NCBI GenBank assembly: GCA_000802095.1
Contig: JUEB01000011.1
Location: 62,001 to 126,000 of the forward strand
Origin: Peptococcaceae bacterium BICA1-7
Lineage (GTDB): Bacteria > Bacillota > Desulfotomaculia > Desulfotomaculales > Desulfocucumaceae
Direction of reading: 5' to 3'
DNA: 64,000 bases
The notes beneath the pieces were generated by a model. The model searched no databases and was not told where the DNA came from. It saw only the letters and a program-made list of their open reading frames with translations. The translations under genes were made by a program, and so were the position numbers. Positions 52,506-61,283 of this stretch are shown here, in pieces; position 1 is the stretch's first letter, and each line of letters opens with the position of its first letter.

Positions 52506-53378
52506 TTAAGAATACCTTTTCGCAATTTTTCTCACATTTACCGGAAGTTCGCTAAACCTGTCAAAATACCTGATTATTGTTTCACCGCTGACTCTCAATT
52601 CATCCGATATTTTTTGCACATCCTCTGTCGCCGCCGTCTGCTCCTGGATCATAGCATTCAATTCAGTAAAATATTCAAGTATTTTAGATACAATACTCTT
52701 TACGGAATCAATAGAATTTTTAATCTCTGCCAATGAATCCCCCGAGTTCCTGGCCAACTTCATCACCTCGTTAGCCACCACGCCGAAGGTACTGCCGTGG
52801 TTTCCCGCTTTGGATGCTTGTATCATTGCGTTGAAGCCTATCAGCTCGGTGTCGCTGCTTAGCTTTAATATTATTCTTACTATCTCTTCCATCTTGACAA
52901 AATTCTTTAATACTTCCCTAAGATATATCAACATTTCGTCCGACTGTTCCGATAATACCGATGCGCTGGCTGTAAGTTCCCATACTGATGATGCCATACT
53001 CCTTACGATTGCTTCCAGGTCTTGAATAATTTCAATGATTTCTGCAAGCAAATGCCTGTGTTTGATAAAGCCAACAGTACCGATTACACCGCCGGCGGCG
53101 ACAATCGGAAAAGCGATATCTATAACTGTCAGACGGTCTTGTGTATGCGTGGTCACGCAAATCTTTCTTTCCTCAATCGCCCGCACAGCTGAACACGAGG
53201 GTTGAAGAGGGGCGTCCTTCCGGACTACCTCGTCCTCTTCAGCTTTATTGCTCTCACAAAACGTGTACACTTTAGTATTAGTGTTGTAGAATATAATCTT
53301 TTCATATCCGGAAGGAAGCATTAGCATTTTACGCAAAACAAGCAGTATTTCCGCCTGTTCCTGATTAAGGTGCTCCAC
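52506..53378 (-). CDS. Soluble methyl-accepting chemotaxis-type protein B
   Basis: A 290-residue paralogue of the next gene. Same layout: N-terminal sensory segment (EQAEILLVLRKMLMLPSGYEKIIFY), then a short receptor helix pair with tip TELIGFNAMIQASKAGNHG followed by FGVVANEVMKLARNSG. Divergence at the tip (MIQASKAG) suggests different coupling strength or a non-chemotactic partner. A GTG start follows GGAGGG. An operator-like palindrome lies 180 bases upstream. Confidence 0.82.
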   Translation of the reverse strand: MEHLNQEQAEILLVLRKMLMLPSGYEKIIFYNTNTKVYTFCESNKAEEDEVVRKDAPLQPSCSAVRAIEERKICVTTHTQDRLTVIDIAFPIVAAGGVIGTVGFIKHRHLLAEIIEIIQDLEAIVRSMASSVWELTASASVLSEQSDEMLIYLREVLKNFVKMEEIVRIILKLSSDTELIGFNAMIQASKAGNHGSTFGVVANEVMKLARNSGDSLAEIKNSIDSVKSIVSKILEYFTELNAMIQEQTAATEDVQKISDELRVSGETIIRYFDRFSELPVNVRKIAKRYS

Positions 53379-53559
53379 TTAATCCCTCCAATTGCTCTAA
53401 TAATGATTTTGGTATAGATCAGGAATCCCTTCAAAAGGACAATCAAGGCCACCGTTAGTTTTGATGAATAAGTGTAGTTTTTCGATTTTTTTGAAATTTC
53501 TCAGCCCAAACACTGTGTTATTGGGCGGGCCATTATGCAATTTCCTGTACCTATTATTT

Positions 53560-53580
53560 AGTTGTTATTTAATATTAACT
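53560..53580. promoter_or_regulatory. Putative ROK operator 5
   Basis: AGTTGTTATT-T-AATATTAACT: 21 bp, arms 8 of 10 symmetrical. On the minus strand a TATAAT lies next to it, in the spacer before the chemotaxis-type pair. Confidence 0.6.
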
Positions 53581-53645
53581 ATAATTATATTAGAACTTTT
53601 TCCCTCTGTCAATAATACAGAATAATTTTGCCAGTAACAAAAGTA

Positions 53646-54908
53646 TTATTTCCTTAATGAAACAGTAACTTCATCATTTATATTTTCTTCTATGCTTAAT
53701 TTTGGGGAGAACACTTGTTGTATTGCCAGTGATGCTGCAGCAATAATAAGCGACTCACCTATATTATGATCCCTTTTTATTACTGCAGGGCTACTGTCAG
53801 GATAAATTACATGTTCTTTGTAAACTCTGTTTATTATCTTAAATTCACTTTCAGAAAAATTACCTTCAAGTGCTAAAATCACTAAACTGGGATCAAAAAG
53901 ATTTACGATACCAGCGATTGCCTTACCAAGATGTTCCCCGCGGCGCACCAACATCTGCAGACACTCACTGTCTCCCGCATCTGCAGCTTTGACAATTAGA
54001 TCAATGGTAATTTGTTCGGAGGATTCAATATAGTTTTTTAATAAGCTGTTTTCCCCACTAATAAATAAATTCTTTGCCTCTTTTACTAAAGCCAGACTTG
54101 ATGTAAATATTTCCAGGCATCCATTATGCCCGCAAGAACAAACAGGTCCATTAATGTCAATGATATTATGGCCTATCTGCCCTACCAGATTTCTCTTACC
54201 ATTTAATATTTTTCCATCAATAACAATAGCGCTGCCTACTATACTTCCAACATAAACAAAGGCGAACTTATCAACATCCTTTCCTTTTCCGAACCATGCT
54301 TCGGCAAGAGCCATTGCTTGAACAATATTGTCAATAAAAACCGGTAAACCCAGATTTTGTTCCAAGAAAGTTTTAATGGGATAATTTCTTAAGGATTTTA
54401 AATTGTGCCATACAATTATGCCATTCTCAGAATGTACAATTCCTCCTATACTTACTCCAATAGCAAGTACGTCCCTCGATATATTTATATTTTGTTTACT
54501 TTCTATATTTTTCATTGATTTTTTAATATTAGTTATGAGTGATTCGAATTCCCAGTTCTCTTCAATTTGATGGAATTCGTTATCTATTATTTTAGCTTGC
54601 AAATTTACTAAACTAATCATTAATATCTTAACACCTATATTAATCGAAATAATATAAGGGGCACCACTATTAATGCTTAGCAAAATAGGATTCGGACCTC
54701 CTGAACGCTTTTGCGAAGTATCAACACCAATTTCCCGAACTATGCCACAACTAATTAATTCACCCACAAACCTACTCACTACGCCAGGTGTAAGTCCTGT
54801 TTGCAAAGCTACATCTTTCCGGCTTACAGGTTGCTTTTCAAAGATTTTATTTAAAATAATGCTACGGTTTAACCGCTTCAGGCTGTTATGGTTCATACCT
54901 TTGCTCAT
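53646..54908 (-). CDS. ROK-family transcriptional repressor
   Basis: A 420-residue NagC/XylR-type protein. An N-terminal winged HTH (SRKDVALQTGLTPGVVSRFVGEL) precedes the ROK sugar-kinase-like domain with IGVSIGGIV and zinc motif CSCGHNGCLEIF. ROK repressors release DNA when they bind a sugar or related ligand. The kinase-like domain is complete, but no kinase role is implied. AT-rich. The palindrome at 54921-54940 in its own leader and similar ones ahead of other island genes suggest it is the regulator of this half of the island. Confidence 0.9.
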   Translation of the reverse strand: MSKGMNHNSLKRLNRSIILNKIFEKQPVSRKDVALQTGLTPGVVSRFVGELISCGIVREIGVDTSQKRSGGPNPILLSINSGAPYIISINIGVKILMISLVNLQAKIIDNEFHQIEENWEFESLITNIKKSMKNIESKQNINISRDVLAIGVSIGGIVHSENGIIVWHNLKSLRNYPIKTFLEQNLGLPVFIDNIVQAMALAEAWFGKGKDVDKFAFVYVGSIVGSAIVIDGKILNGKRNLVGQIGHNIIDINGPVCSCGHNGCLEIFTSSLALVKEAKNLFISGENSLLKNYIESSEQITIDLIVKAADAGDSECLQMLVRRGEHLGKAIAGIVNLFDPSLVILALEGNFSESEFKIINRVYKEHVIYPDSSPAVIKRDHNIGESLIIAAASLAIQQVFSPKLSIEENINDEVTVSLRK

Positions 54909-54920
54909 AATATATCACCA

Positions 54921-54940
54921 AGTTTTTTTTAATAGTAACT
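54921..54940. promoter_or_regulatory. Putative ROK operator 6 (autoregulation)
   Basis: AGTTTTTTTTAATAGTAACT, 20 bp, lies 12 bases before the repressor start and has the same AGTT and AACT ends as operators 1, 2 and 5. Confidence 0.5.
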
Positions 54941-55093
54941 CCAATTAATATTAAATAATATATTCATTAATGTCAAGATCATTGACAGACTATGCCATAG
55001 TTACATATATACCCCATTTTCCAAAACCCCACCACACACCCAGTGATTTTCCAAAACCAAGGACTATACTTTCCCGTAAATTCGGAATTAAAA

Positions 55094-55135
55094 AGAAAAT
55101 AGCACCAAAGTTATCCTCTGATGCTACTCTCCTTT
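55094..55135 (-). terminator. Terminator behind tRNA-Val
   Basis: On the minus strand TAGCATCAGAG pairs (with G-U pairs) with CTTTGGTGCTA and is followed by TTTTCTTTTT, ending the tRNA cluster transcript. Confidence 0.75.
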
Positions 55136-55142
55136 TCTAGTT

Positions 55143-55218
<76 letters not shown>

Positions 55219-55227
55219 TCGTGTGTA

Positions 55228-55303
55228 TGGTGACCCCTACGGGATTCGAACCCGTGTTACCGCCGTGAAAGGGCGGTGTCTTAGACCGCTTGACCAAGGG
55301 GCC
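55228..55303 (-). tRNA. tRNA-Glu (TTC)
   Basis: Acceptor GGCCCCT/AGGGGTC, anticodon loop CTTTCAC (TTC), T-arm ACGGG-TTCGAAT-CCCGT, encoded CCA. Confidence 0.95.
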
Positions 55304-55307
55304 GTGC

Positions 55308-55409
<102 letters not shown>

Positions 55410-55410
55410 T

Positions 55411-55485
55411 TGGTGGGCCCACTAGGATTCGAACCTAGAACCAGCCGGTTATGAGCCGGATGCTCCACCGTTGAGCTATGGGCCC
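55411..55485 (-). tRNA. tRNA-Met or tRNA-Ile2 (CAT)
   Basis: Acceptor GGGCCCA/TGGGCCC, anticodon loop CTCATAA (CAT), encoded CCA. CAT can be elongator Met or Ile with lysidine-modified C34; the loop alone does not decide. Confidence 0.9.
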
Positions 55486-55488
55486 GTT

Positions 55489-55563
55489 TGGCTCCTCGAG
55501 TAGGATTCGAACCTACAACCTACCGGTTAACAGCCGGTTGCTCTACCGTTGAGCTATCGAGGA
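55489..55563 (-). tRNA. tRNA-Asn (GTT)
   Basis: Acceptor TCCTCGA/TCGAGGA, anticodon loop CTGTTAA (GTT), T-arm GTAGG-TTCGAAT-CCTAC, encoded CCA. First tRNA of the cluster. Confidence 0.95.
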
Positions 55564-55579
55564 CCGCAACGCAATATTT

Positions 55580-55608
55580 ATTATACATAAAAGAACTGCC
55601 CCGGTCAA
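55580..55608 (-). promoter_or_regulatory. tRNA cluster promoter
   Basis: On the minus strand TTGACC-17-TATAAT lies 16 bases before tRNA-Asn. The -35 element is within the stem-loop of the rpoD terminator. Confidence 0.75.
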
Positions 55609-55640
55609 CCCTAATTGTCTAGCAATTAGTCCCGGGGCAG
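55589..55640 (-). terminator. rpoD terminator
   Basis: On the minus strand ACTGCCCCGG and CTAATTG pair with CAATTAG and CCGGGGCAGT, with a small bulge, followed by TCTTTT. Confidence 0.85.
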
Positions 55641-55645
55641 TCTTT

Positions 55646-56740
55646 TTAATCCAGGTAGTCCTTCAGCTTCTTGCTGCGGCTTGGATGCCTCAGCTTGCGA
55701 AGGGTTTTGGCCTCAATCTGCCTGATTCGCTCCCTGGTAACCCCGAATTTCTGCCCCACTTCTTCCAGGGTCCGCGCCCTGCCGTCATCCAGCCCGAACC
55801 TCAGTCTCAAGACCTTCTGCTCGCGGTCGGTTAGAGTTTTTAAAACCTCGTCCAGCTGCTCCCTCAGCAGGGTGAAGGATGCTTCTTCGGCTGGCGCCCT
55901 GGCGTCGTGGTCCTCGATAAAGTCTCCCAGATGGGAGTCCTCCTCCTCGCCTATGGGAGTTTCGAGGGATACCGGCTCCTGGGCTATTTTCATTATTTCC
56001 CTTACTTTTTCCTCGGTGATATTCATTTCCTTGGCTATTTCATCGGGGCTCGGCTCCCTCCCATATTCCTGGAGCAGCTGCCGGGACACCCTAATCAGCT
56101 TATTGATGGTCTCCACCATGTGCACCGGAATGCGGATGGTCCTTGCCTGGTCGGCTATGGCCCTGGTTATGGCCTGCCTTATCCACCAGGTGGCATAGGT
56201 GCTGAATTTAAAGCCCTTGCGGAAGTCAAATTTCTCAACAGCCTTTATAAGGCCAAGATTGCCCTCCTGTATGAGGTCCAAAAAGAGCATGCCTCTCCCC
56301 ACGTAGCGCTTGGCAATGCTGACAACAAGCCGCAGGTTGGCCTCGGCCAGCTTCCGCTTGGCCTCCTCGTCACCTTGCTCCATGCGCTTGGCCAGCTTAA
56401 TTTCCTCCTCAGAGGAAAGCAGGGGAACACGTCCAATTTCCTTAAGGTACATACGGACAGGATCGTCAATACCCACACCCTCGGGTATGGTGAGGTCAAT
56501 ATCTACCTCTTCCGGCTGAGCTTCCAGCGTAGTGCCGTCATCTATGGGCTCTATCTCGGCCACTTCAGGAACTACCTCGATACCCATCCCGCTGAGCTTT
56601 TCGTATATTTCATCTATCTGTTCCGGCGTCAGATCGGTGCCCTGCAATATGTCCATTATTTCGGTATAGGTCAGCACACCATTTTTCTTGCCTTTTTCTA
56701 TCAGATCTTTGACGCCATCGGCCTTCAAATGCTCGCTCAT
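55646..56740 (-). CDS. rpoD: RNA polymerase primary sigma factor (SigA/RpoD)
   Basis: The housekeeping sigma factor. It has a short region 1.1, no large non-conserved insert (as usual in Firmicutes), region 2 with [18 protein letters not shown] and [13 protein letters not shown] (promoter -10 recognition), region 3, and region 4.2 with [20 protein letters not shown]. The frame opens at GTG 56749; the ATG three codons on (56740) has AAAGGGTGAAGG ahead and is preferred. It lies 40 bases downstream of dnaG, as in other Firmicutes. Confidence 0.97.
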   Translation of the reverse strand: MSEHLKADGVKDLIEKGKKNGVLTYTEIMDILQGTDLTPEQIDEIYEKLSGMGIEVVPEVAEIEPIDDGTTLEAQPEEVDIDLTIPEGVGIDDPVRMYLKEIGRVPLLSSEEEIKLAKRMEQGDEEAKRKLAEANLRLVVSIAKRYVGRGMLFLDLIQEGNLGLIKAVEKFDFRKGFKFSTYATWWIRQAITRAIADQARTIRIPVHMVETINKLIRVSRQLLQEYGREPSPDEIAKEMNITEEKVREIMKIAQEPVSLETPIGEEEDSHLGDFIEDHDARAPAEEASFTLLREQLDEVLKTLTDREQKVLRLRFGLDDGRARTLEEVGQKFGVTRERIRQIEAKTLRKLRHPSRSKKLKDYLD

Positions 56741-56780
56741 CGCCTTCACCCTTTCCCGGGCCGTGAATATTTTGCCAGGA

Positions 56781-58544
56781 TTATACTTCCTGAAGCTGTT
56801 TTAGAATCATATTAACTTGATCAATATCATTATTCTTTTCTGCTGTGGCAAGCTCCTGCATAAGAATCATTCTTTTTCTTGCCTGCCGATTCTTTTTGAT
56901 AACATTTATATAGTCGTTTACAACCCTGTCCGGGTCCTGGATGCCTTCGTTCTTTTCCATCAGCAGTCTGCTTAAAAAGCCAGCGGCCGGCTCCTCCAAC
57001 TGGTCCAGCAACCGGGCAGGATTATATTCGCCACTGTCCATGTGCCCGGATACTACCCGGTATATCTCGCAGCATAACGGCTCCTGCAGAAAATCATCCC
57101 CCAGGACAGACCTTATATTGCTAAGCTTTTCCGGATTCTCCACCAGAATTTTTAGTATTCCCAATTCAGCCCTGGACAAAGCGTCTTTAGGTTTACCGCT
57201 TTTTAATATATTATGCGTATTTTTAGTAATTTTATCCGGTTTTGCCCAAATCTTTGGCATATGTTCTTTATATCGCCTGATTTCTCCCCATACTGCCTCC
57301 CAGCTCAGGCTCAATCTGGAAGCCACTGTTTTTACTCCATCTTCAAATTCTATAGAGCTCTTCATCTCGGCAAGGTTGGGGAGCACTTCCTCGATTATAT
57401 CGGATACATCTTTTTTGCTGCTCAAAGCTACATCAAGTTTATATTCCAGAAGGGACCGGGCGCCTGCAACAGCTCTATGCCATCCATCCAGCCCTTTTTC
57501 TCTTAGAAACTCATCGGGGTCGGTCCCCTTCGGCATACTTATTACCTTTAGCCGGCACCCTATCTGCTGCAATATATCCAGTCCCCTGGAGGCGGCCTTA
57601 ATCCCTGCAGAGTCGGCATCATAAGCAATGTATACATCCCGGGAATATCTAAGCAGAAGTTTTCCCTGATCGGCGGTCAGGCTGGTGCCCATGGAGGCCA
57701 GCGCGTTCCTGACATCAAACTGGTGAGCTGTAACTACATCCATGTACCCTTCCATTATGACCGCATACCCTGCCTCCTTTATGGCCTTCCGGGCCTGTTC
57801 CAGCCCGAACAGAATCCTGCTCTTGTTAAAAAATTGGGTTTCCGGGGTATTTAAGTATTTGGGCTGGTTTTCAGCCGGCCCAAATACCCTTCCTCCAAAG
57901 GCCACAACCCTTCCCTGGGGGTTAGTAACCGGAAAAACTATTCTTTTTCTGAACCTGTCAAAGCTCCTGCTGCTGTCTCCGGTCAGCAGGCCATAGTCTA
58001 TAAGCTCCCCCGGGCTGTATCCCAGCCCCCTCATGTATACAGCCAGCGAATCCCATGAAGCCGGGGCATAGCCTATCTTGAAGGACTTTATGATCTCTTC
58101 CGACAGCCCCCGCCCCTTCAGGTATTCCCTGGCACCGGATGCCTCGGGGCTGTTAAGGAGGTAATCGTGGTAGAAATCTCTGGCCTGGGCATTGGCCTTC
58201 CAGGCCTTTTCCTCCCTGGCCGCCCTTTTATTATCGGCGCCACTTTCAACGTCCGGTATATAAATACCGGCCCGGTCTGCCAGCCTCCTTACCGATTCTA
58301 CAAAGGTAAGGCTCTCTGCCAGCATTAGAAATTTAATAGCATTACCACCGGTCTGGCAGCCGAAGCAGTAAAAAATCTGCTTTTCGGGGCTGACCGAAAA
58401 AGAAGGATCTCTCTCCTGGTGAAAGGGGCAGTTCCCTGTATAGTTCTTTCCCCTTTTCTCAAGTCTTACATATTCACTCACCAGACCGACTATATCGGTT
58501 TGTATGCGGACATCCTCAATGATTTCAGGAGGTATTAATCCCAA
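56781..58544 (-). CDS. dnaG: DNA primase
   Basis: Makes RNA primers for replication. The N-terminal zinc finger (CPFH, then FYCFGC), the RNA polymerase domain with TOPRIM ([19 protein letters not shown]), and the C-terminal DnaB-binding helical domain are all present. The ORF extends to 58646, but homologues begin with a short MG-x-IPPEI start; the TTG at 58544 (behind AGGGTG) gives exactly that. ATG 58565 is the alternative. Upstream of rpoD in the macromolecular synthesis operon. Confidence 0.95.
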   Translation of the reverse strand: MGLIPPEIIEDVRIQTDIVGLVSEYVRLEKRGKNYTGNCPFHQERDPSFSVSPEKQIFYCFGCQTGGNAIKFLMLAESLTFVESVRRLADRAGIYIPDVESGADNKRAAREEKAWKANAQARDFYHDYLLNSPEASGAREYLKGRGLSEEIIKSFKIGYAPASWDSLAVYMRGLGYSPGELIDYGLLTGDSSRSFDRFRKRIVFPVTNPQGRVVAFGGRVFGPAENQPKYLNTPETQFFNKSRILFGLEQARKAIKEAGYAVIMEGYMDVVTAHQFDVRNALASMGTSLTADQGKLLLRYSRDVYIAYDADSAGIKAASRGLDILQQIGCRLKVISMPKGTDPDEFLREKGLDGWHRAVAGARSLLEYKLDVALSSKKDVSDIIEEVLPNLAEMKSSIEFEDGVKTVASRLSLSWEAVWGEIRRYKEHMPKIWAKPDKITKNTHNILKSGKPKDALSRAELGILKILVENPEKLSNIRSVLGDDFLQEPLCCEIYRVVSGHMDSGEYNPARLLDQLEEPAAGFLSRLLMEKNEGIQDPDRVVNDYINVIKKNRQARKRMILMQELATAEKNNDIDQVNMILKQLQEV

Positions 58545-58712
58545 TAGTTTCACCCTGAATAGCATTTTTGTATTACAGTGTATCGATATGATTATTAAAT
58601 TTTCTACAATTAATGGATTTTTCCTTCTACATTTAAGATTATGCAAAAATTATATTTATAAAGATATATAATCCGTATTGATAATGTTCTTTACATAGTC
58701 TCATTAAAAATA

Positions 58713-59717
58713 TCAGTCTATAGTAAATGCCCTGGGTACAAAAAGACGTGTAAACTGGGTTATAGCATAACGATCGGTCATTCCGGCAATATAATCGCAG
58801 ACAACCCTTTCCACACCACCGGCGGAATCAATCCTTCTTAAGTACTCATAGGGCAAAGCCTCCTGGTTTTCCACCATGTAACGGTATAGATATTTTATTA
58901 CATGTCTGGCCTTTTCTTCCTCTCTCTTAGCCTCGGAACCTATATATACATTCTTGAACATGAACTCCCTAAGCATGTTGGTAGCCCTTTTGACATCATC
59001 GCTCATACTTATTTCCTGCCGGCCCCGGCTGGCGATAATCAGGTCGATAACCATATTATTTATTCTTTCCCGGTGTGAAAACCCCAGTATTTTTAGACAT
59101 TCCCCCGGCAGGTGCTCCTCTTTCAGTATCCCCGCCCTAAGCGCGTCATCTATATCATGATTTATATACGCTATACGGTCAGATATCTTTACTATCTGGC
59201 CCTCCAGGGTGAAGGGAGCGGTCTTCCCGGTGTGGTTTAAAATGCCGTCCCTGACCTCGTGAGAAAGGTTAAGCCCCTGCCAGCCCTCAAGCTCATCCAC
59301 CTGCCTGAGGCTTTGCTCATTGTGTCTGAAGCCCGGGGAAAACACTTCATTAAGGGCTTCCTCACCGGTGTGGCCGAAGGGAGTATGCCCCAGGTCGTGG
59401 CCCAGCGCAATGGCCTCGGTAAGGTCCTCGTTAAGCCTGAGCGCCCTGGACACCGTTCTGGAGATCTGGGCCACCTCCAGGGTATGGGTAAGCCTCGTCC
59501 TGAAATGGTCCCCCTCAGGAATTATAAACACCTGGGTTTTATACTTCAGCCGTCGAAAGCCCTTTGAATGGATTATCCTGTCCCTGTCTCTCTGAAATAC
59601 CGTGCGGACGCTGCACGGCTCCTCAGGATAAAGCCTGCCCCTGGAGGAGTTACTAAAGCAGGCTTTTGGGGACAGTGTCATCCTTTCAATATTTTCATAT
59701 TCCACTCTCAAGTTCAT
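58713..59717 (-). CDS. dgt: dGTPase-like HD triphosphohydrolase
   Basis: A deoxynucleotide triphosphohydrolase of the Dgt family. HD metal ligands lie in TRLTHTLEVAQI, ALGHDLGHTPFGHTGEEAL and the later Asp in KISDRIAYINHDIDDA. Start MNLRVEYENIERM at 59717 follows GGTGGGAGATATA; the frame itself opens at 59807. Upstream of dnaG-rpoD, the usual order in this clostridial group. Confidence 0.92.
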   Translation of the reverse strand: MNLRVEYENIERMTLSPKACFSNSSRGRLYPEEPCSVRTVFQRDRDRIIHSKGFRRLKYKTQVFIIPEGDHFRTRLTHTLEVAQISRTVSRALRLNEDLTEAIALGHDLGHTPFGHTGEEALNEVFSPGFRHNEQSLRQVDELEGWQGLNLSHEVRDGILNHTGKTAPFTLEGQIVKISDRIAYINHDIDDALRAGILKEEHLPGECLKILGFSHRERINNMVIDLIIASRGRQEISMSDDVKRATNMLREFMFKNVYIGSEAKREEEKARHVIKYLYRYMVENQEALPYEYLRRIDSAGGVERVVCDYIAGMTDRYAITQFTRLFVPRAFTID

Positions 59718-59775
59718 TATATCTCCCACCCGGCAAAAAATTATCCCCGGCAGGAATGGCACCGGGGGATGGTAA

Positions 59776-60387
59776 TTACTCTTCCGGGAACTTCCTCCTG
59801 ATTCCACTGGTTGCCCCAGCCACCTCGAATATCCTCCTGCCCAGTATGGCCGCCCTCTTCAATCCCTCGGCGTCTTCTGAGGAGGGTCTCTGGGCGCACC
59901 CTCCATTATGACCGCAGTCCGCCTCGTAATAACCGTCACCCACCACAGTCATCCCATGGCAGAGCATAATATCCTGCAAGGCCCGCACAGTTGATTCCTG
60001 TCCGCCGAAACGGGCCGCCCCCACCGTAAATGCCCCGCCCACGGTATTTAAAAGGTCTTTCCTTGTGCGGAGGAGCCTGGTTTTATCCCAAAAGGACTTC
60101 ATCTGTCCTGAAACTGTGCAAAAGTACACCGGGCTGCCCATAAGAATGCCGTCCGCCCTGGAAAGAAGCTGGTACACCTCCTCCAGCTTTGTACCGGCAT
60201 AGCAACGGCCACTGCAGGGATTTGAGCAGGCCATGCAGTAGGGCTGTTTGGCATCCCCGATCACCTCAGACACATTAACAAATATGCATTCTCCCCCCAA
60301 GGACTCGATGGCCTCACAGGCAGCCTCCAGTAAAGCAGCGGTATTCCCTTTTTTATTGGGACTTCCATTTAAAGCTACAAACAGCAT
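59776..60387 (-). CDS. NADPH-dependent FMN reductase/flavodoxin-like protein
   Basis: A 203-residue flavoprotein with the FMN loop NGSPNKKGNTAALLEA and SPVYFCTVSGQMKSFWDK, the standard pattern of the iron-sulfur flavoprotein/NADPH-dependent FMN reductase group. A Cys-rich segment (CMACSNPCSGRC) between them is reminiscent of iron-sulfur flavoproteins from anaerobes and may hold a 4Fe-4S cluster. ATG 60387 has AGAGG at 8 bases. Its end precedes the dgt start by 58 bases. Confidence 0.82.
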   Translation of the reverse strand: MLFVALNGSPNKKGNTAALLEAACEAIESLGGECIFVNVSEVIGDAKQPYCMACSNPCSGRCYAGTKLEEVYQLLSRADGILMGSPVYFCTVSGQMKSFWDKTRLLRTRKDLLNTVGGAFTVGAARFGGQESTVRALQDIMLCHGMTVVGDGYYEADCGHNGGCAQRPSSEDAEGLKRAAILGRRIFEVAGATSGIRRKFPEE

Positions 60388-60485
60388 AAGCAAAACCTCT
60401 TCCCCAATATATTCAAAGTATAATTATGCGTGAGATAATTAAATATACAGAAAAAAACTAAAAAAAGTCATTTGCTGTAATCATA

Positions 60486-61061
60486 TCAGTCAACAAGCCT
60501 CACCCGGGCCACGGCCCGGTAAATCGAACCGCTTCTGGTAAGCGTGCTGGACATAAGGGCCAACTCACGCACTTCAAAACCCCCCAGGCCCGCAATACCT
60601 GCGGACTCGTCACGCACCATTCCGGCAAGCCTCTCCACATTCCTGGGAGACCTTATCCTGGACAGAGTCAGGTGAGGCGAAAATCTTCGTCCCTCCCGGG
60701 GAAAGCCCAGTTCCTCCATGGCATCCTCCACCGCCAGGGCCACTTTGCCCAGTGTGCCGACATCACCTCCCAGGCCCACCCAGAGCACTCTCGGGCTGTG
60801 GGCTCCCGGAAAAAATCCCATCCCCTGAGGCTCAAGCATGAAGCTCCCCAGATCCTTTAGCCGGCTGGAAACACTTTCAGTAATTTCGGATACCCTGCCG
60901 GGGTCGGTGTCTCCCAGAAATTTAACGGTTACATGCAGATTTTCCTCCTCAACCCACTTGGCATCGGCCCCGGCCTCACCAAGCCGGTCCTTTATATAAC
61001 AAAGCTTTTTTCTGATATCCAAAGGAAGGTTAACTGCCCAGAAAAGCCTTATTTTCTGCAT
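60486..61061 (-). CDS. thpR: RNA 2',3'-cyclic phosphodiesterase
   Basis: A 2H-phosphoesterase of 191 residues. The two catalytic motifs are HVTVKFLG and HLTLSRIR. It opens 2',3'-cyclic phosphate ends of RNA. CCAGGTGGTGACTAA precedes the ATG. Confidence 0.92.
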   Translation of the reverse strand: MQKIRLFWAVNLPLDIRKKLCYIKDRLGEAGADAKWVEEENLHVTVKFLGDTDPGRVSEITESVSSRLKDLGSFMLEPQGMGFFPGAHSPRVLWVGLGGDVGTLGKVALAVEDAMEELGFPREGRRFSPHLTLSRIRSPRNVERLAGMVRDESAGIAGLGGFEVRELALMSSTLTRSGSIYRAVARVRLVD

Positions 61062-61224
61062 TTAGTCACCACCTGGCGCCTATAATTTTATATATCATGC
61101 CCATTGGTGCACCAATGTACTTGCATTACCATTATCTGCGTAATTCGCTCCTTTTTTCCGATTTCCTGTTATTTATAATATTTTCACACTTAAAAAATAT
61201 CAAAATTTACTTGTGCTGCCACAT

Positions 61225-61263
61225 AAAATGTTAAAACCCCTTTTCAGGGGTTTTAACATTTTA
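61225..61263. terminator. ppdK terminator
   Basis: AAAATGTTAAAACCCC and its complement form a 16-bp stem around 6 bases, with T-rich flanks on both strands, 21 bases past the ppdK stop. Confidence 0.9.
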
Positions 61264-61283
61264 TTTAACTGCCTATTAATCAA

